The notes beneath the pieces were generated by a model. It was given only the letters and a program-made list of their open reading frames with translations, did no database searches and had not been told where the DNA came from. The position numbers were made by a program, and so were the translations under genes. Positions 31,591 through 34,383 of a stretch of DNA of 34,383 nucleotides are shown here, piece after piece (positions within the stretch are counted from its first letter, which is position 1; every line of letters starts with the position of its first letter). Source of the DNA: a virus. The DNA is taken from positions 1-34,383 of IMG/VR virus record IMGVR_UViG_3300032236_001766, one strand, 5' to 3'.

Positions 31591-32142
31591 ATGGGAGCAG
31601 CAAAACCAGTACCAGCAGTAGGGGCAAATAAGCCAGGATCAGCAGCACGTTTTCTTGAGGTAGCAATGTCTCAGGTTGGTGTAGTTGAAGGTCCAGCAGA
31701 TAACGAAACAGATTACGGTAAGTTTACAGGACATGATAAGCAAGCATGGTGCGGAAGCTTCATGATGTGGTGTGCAAAGCAAGCTGGAGTAACAATTCCA
31801 GATACCGTTTATACACCAAACGGTGCAAATGCATTTAAAAAGGCAGGAACATTTACAGAAGCAGCAAAAGCTGATCCAAAGCCAGGAGATCTAATTTTCT
31901 TCCACTTTGCAGCAGAAGCTAAGCCAACAGATGAGGTACAGCACGTAGGTGTTGTTCTTAAGAATAACGGAGATGGAACAATTACAACTGTTGAAGGCAA
32001 TACCAGCCCAGACTCAAAGCCATCTGGATCTGCAGCTAACGGCGGAGAAGTTGCTTCAAATATTCGTGGCTACAAAGTGGGAAACAAAAAGGGTAAGTGG
32101 GCTACAGTGGTAGGATTTGGTCGCCCAGCCTACACAGCATGA
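31591..32142 (+). CDS. CHAP-domain endolysin
   Basis: CHAP amidase/endopeptidases cut the peptide part of peptidoglycan at lysis. C54 in QAWCGSFMMWCAKQAG is the nucleophile, H118 in VQHVGVVL is the base, and E135/N137 in VEGN completes the site. PGDLIFF (98-104) is the usual strand. It is 183 aa with only this domain and no recognisable wall-binding domain. There is no signal peptide, so a holin elsewhere or a partner must allow access. SD AAAGGAG precedes the ATG. The secreted HNH-like gene starts inside its stop (ATGA). Confidence 0.85.
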   Translation: MGAAKPVPAVGANKPGSAARFLEVAMSQVGVVEGPADNETDYGKFTGHDKQAWCGSFMMWCAKQAGVTIPDTVYTPNGANAFKKAGTFTEAAKADPKPGDLIFFHFAAEAKPTDEVQHVGVVLKNNGDGTITTVEGNTSPDSKPSGSAANGGEVASNIRGYKVGNKKGKWATVVGFGRPAYTA

Positions 32143-32669
32143 AAAAAGGAATTATAGTTGCATTTTTCTTTGCTATGTTTGCAGCAGGAGCAACAGCTTC
32201 AGCAGCTACACCTGATTGGGTACTTCCTAATTCAAAAGTAACTCCAGGGGTATTAAACCCTGCTGTAAATCAGGCAAATATCAATCAAAATGTTTGTAAA
32301 GCAAATTGGACGGGAACAGTAAGACCTCCAGTATCATATACAAATAAACTTAAAGCTACACAAATGGCTTCAACGTATAAGCCTTTAGTTGCAAAATTTG
32401 GTGCAAGTGCAGCAAATTATGAAGAAGATCATTTAATCTCATTACAACTTGGAGGAAGTCCAACAGACCCAAAAAATCTTTGGCCTCAACCATATGCAGG
32501 GAATAATGCACGTAAAAAAGATGTAGTTGAAACTAAGTTAAAGAATATGATTTGTTCTGCAAAGATTTCTTTGGCGGATGCACAAAAAGCAATTGCAACA
32601 AATTGGGTAGCAGCATACAATAAGTATGTTACTGCAGCAGATCAAAAATCTGTAGACTCAAACGGATAA
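32139..32669 (+). CDS. Secreted HNH-type nuclease-like protein (176 aa)
   Basis: Start at the ATG overlapping the endolysin stop. Residues 1-22 are a Sec signal peptide (MKKGIIVAFFFAMFAAGATASA). The mature domain has YEEDHLISLQLGG (E96, D97, H98) followed by NLWPQPYAG with N113 and ARKKDVVETKL. This is the pattern of a secreted bacterial HNH/beta-beta-alpha-Me family with an EDHLIPLELGG-like motif. Two cysteines (C53, C139) could form a disulphide. DNA cleavage outside the membrane would fit, perhaps to clear host DNA at lysis or to destroy competing phage DNA, but it is untested. Confidence 0.7.
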   Translation: MKKGIIVAFFFAMFAAGATASAATPDWVLPNSKVTPGVLNPAVNQANINQNVCKANWTGTVRPPVSYTNKLKATQMASTYKPLVAKFGASAANYEEDHLISLQLGGSPTDPKNLWPQPYAGNNARKKDVVETKLKNMICSAKISLADAQKAIATNWVAAYNKYVTAADQKSVDSNG

Positions 32670-32687
32670 CTAATTAAATAATCATTC

Positions 32688-32720
32688 TGGTATAATAGGC
32701 ATGTAGACGCATTCTACATG
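32688..32720 (+). promoter_or_regulatory. TGGTATAAT promoter followed by a 5' hairpin
   Basis: Extended -10 TG-G-TATAAT (32688-32696). Next to the probable start of the transcript lies an 8-bp hairpin, CATGTAGA-CGCAT-TCTACATG (32700-32720), whose 3' end touches the SD GGAGGT (32720-32725). It may stabilise the mRNA or mask the ribosome site. Confidence 0.65.
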
Positions 32721-32731
32721 GAGGTCAAAAA

Positions 32732-34383
32732 TTGACCAGAAAGATTAAATTTATAATAGCAACCTTGTTTACCACAGGGTTGCTATTTCTTTTTCCTTCA
32801 AATAGGGCTCATGCAGATGAAATTGTTACCACAGTAACCACATCTCAACCAATATCTGATCTTCCTACAAGCATAATGGATACATCTACAGTTACTGTTG
32901 AAACAGTTCAAACCAAAATAGATACAGCTGTATCAAGTCTTCAAACAACATCTCAGGCAAACGGAAATGCCATTATTACTGCTATTCAAACAAATATACC
33001 AAATACTGACACAGCCACAGCTGTTTCTATTGCTACTAGCCAGGAACCTATTGCAACCGCAGTTGCTGATGCAACAGTTAAAATTCAAATAGCTCAACAA
33101 ACAATTGACTCTGCTACTGTCGCTGCACAAGTTGCACAAACAGCTATTGCTGCTGTTAATACTCAAGATGTAGTCGTAGCACAAGCACAATCAGTTGTAG
33201 ACACAGCAACTGTTACAACAACAAATGCTCAAAATACTTTAACATCTGAAACTGCTAAGCTACCAGATCTTCAAGCAACCCAAACAACAACACAGTCTGG
33301 GTTCTATACAGAAAATTCTAATTTAGGCACAGCAACAAGTAATGTTGAAATAGCACAAAATACTTTAACTAATGCTCAAATTGATTTAACAAATAATGGT
33401 ACGATAACCATTACAACTAATGGTGTAACAGCAACTGTTTATCGTGCTACAAATGGTGCTGCACCTGTTATTGCAAATCAAACACCAGTTGAAGTAATAA
33501 CTTTACCTAATATTTCTGCCAACTGGGGAAGTGGGCAAATACTAAACTCTGGATTATCTGATCATGTTATTGTTAAATATGAAGGAACTATTACGGTACC
33601 ATCTGATGCAATTGCCGTTAAGTATGCAGTTTCATCAGATGATGGATCAAAGATGTATATAAACGGAGTACTCGCAATAAATAACTGGCGGGATCAAGGA
33701 ACTTCTTGGAGCGGATACTCGCCTATTTATGATACTACAAATAATAAAAGTCAAGACTTTATTGTTTGGTATTATGAAAATGGTGGAGGAGCAAGTTGCA
33801 CATTAGGCTGGATGATATTTAGAGCAGATGGCACTGGTTACTTTACAACTCCTGGAGCATCAGCATTTGGTAAAACTACAACTACTCAAGATCCAGTTAA
33901 GGTTGCTGCAGTAAATACAGCACAAAATAATTTAACATCTGCACAATCAACTTATAACACACAATTAGCTGTAAGAGATGCTGCGTATCAAGCTTGGCAA
34001 GATGCAATTAATGCTGTAAACACTCAACAATCTGTTATTGATGCAGCACAAGCAACATATGATACTGCTCAACAAAACCTCACCATTGCCCAACAAAACC
34101 TAACAACAGAACAACAAAACCTCACAATAGCACAACAAACCTCACAATCTGCATTGCAAACAGCTAATTCTCTTGCAGATTCTGCAACTGTTGCTGTTCA
34201 AGATGCAAACACTGCTACTGGAAATGCTGTTAATGTTACACAAGATTATTATGCAAAAATTGCAGCAGACAAAGCAGCAGCAGATGCACTAGCTGCACAA
34301 CAAGCTGCAGCAGCAGCTCAAGCAGCAGCAGACAAAGCTATGGCGGATAAACTTGCAGCGGAAGCTGCAGCAAAAGCACAAGC
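32732..34383 (+). CDS. Large secreted PA14 and coiled-coil protein (3' end outside the window)
   Basis: Start is a TTG, placed by the SD GGAGGT 6 nt upstream; reading stays open for 550 codons to the window edge. Residues 1-26 are a Sec signal (KIKFIIATLFTTGLLFLF, cleavage after AHA). Then Ala/Thr/Gln-rich helical repeats (AQTAIAAVNTQ). About 262-380 form a PA14-like beta sandwich (KYEGTITVPSDAIAVKYAVS, DDGSKMYINGV, WYYENGGGA), which usually binds glycans. After it comes more coiled coil with AQQNLT repeats and an Ala/Lys-rich stretch. It could be a cell-surface or virion adhesin; glycan binding is inferred. Confidence 0.8.
   Translation, partial: MTRKIKFIIATLFTTGLLFLFPSNRAHADEIVTTVTTSQPISDLPTSIMDTSTVTVETVQTKIDTAVSSLQTTSQANGNAIITAIQTNIPNTDTATAVSIATSQEPIATAVADATVKIQIAQQTIDSATVAAQVAQTAIAAVNTQDVVVAQAQSVVDTATVTTTNAQNTLTSETAKLPDLQATQTTTQSGFYTENSNLGTATSNVEIAQNTLTNAQIDLTNNGTITITTNGVTATVYRATNGAAPVIANQTPVEVITLPNISANWGSGQILNSGLSDHVIVKYEGTITVPSDAIAVKYAVSSDDGSKMYINGVLAINNWRDQGTSWSGYSPIYDTTNNKSQDFIVWYYENGGGASCTLGWMIFRADGTGYFTTPGASAFGKTTTTQDPVKVAAVNTAQNNLTSAQSTYNTQLAVRDAAYQAWQDAINAVNTQQSVIDAAQATYDTAQQNLTIAQQNLTTEQQNLTIAQQTSQSALQTANSLADSATVAVQDANTATGNAVNVTQDYYAKIAADKAAADALAAQQAAAAAQAAADKAMADKLAAEAAAKAQ

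Noticed and set aside
34055-34145. CRISPR-like repeats (CAACAAAACCTCAC units)
   Set aside because: Units are contiguous, without spacers, and encode coiled-coil AQQNLT repeats in frame.

Overview
The window reads as part of the genome of a tailed double-stranded DNA phage (Caudoviricetes). It is AT-rich (GC about one third by eye) and gene-dense, with overlapping ATGA/TAATG junctions, a portal protein, long tail-fibre genes, a CHAP endolysin and a phage-type class II ribonucleotide reductase. An actinobacterial host is my best inference. It rests on the peptidoglycan enzyme of actinobacterial flavour, a pre-portal protein that looks actinophage-like, an almost perfect CRP/GlxR-type operator, and frequent leaderless starts behind extended -10 promoters. 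No host is named by the sequence itself.

Layout. (1) 1-1654: leftward, short, mostly unrecognised genes driven by tandem promoters at 1540-1654. They include three genes under 60 codons, a DnaA-box cluster near 147-179 and two copies of a pseudoknot-capable element placed just after stop codons. (2) 1655-2955: a regulatory gap with a CRP/GlxR-like palindrome, a rightward cupin/JmjC-like gene, and a convergent leftward 2OG-Fe(II) oxygenase. (3) 2943-5054: a leftward operon (secreted transglycosylase-like enzyme, zinc-ribbon protein, CxxCxxCC protein, small genes) starting from a divergent promoter at 5089-5106. (4) 5138-9525: glycosyltransferase, NrdJ, an unknown protein, and a leftward SGNH-hydrolase-like gene. 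(5) 9601-21307: a run of tail-fibre and adhesin genes, including a 1496-residue fibre and a fibronectin-III protein that ends in a Phe-Phe-Ala-Pro-Pro repeat and a Hint (intein-like) domain. (6) 21326-29541: a nearly unbroken array of nine 2OG-Fe(II) oxygenases (prolyl-4-hydroxylase type) interleaved with three DUF6065-like proteins. (7) 29655-34383: a pre-portal protein, portal, endolysin, secreted HNH-like protein, and a large secreted PA14 protein cut by the window edge.

How it may work together. The fibre genes and the oxygenase array are adjacent and co-oriented, and one fibre carries seven FFxPPx units, four of which have Pro-Pro-Gly, the classic prolyl-hydroxylase target. My main hypothesis is that the phage carries a hydroxylation cassette that modifies its own adhesins (or host surface polymers). 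The Hint domain would process or tether the repeat-bearing fibre. This is inference. Only the gene families, order and motifs are seen directly.

At sequence scale, the hexamer GCGGGA appears far more often than this base composition predicts, and mostly as an in-frame GCG-GGA codon pair in the rightward half.
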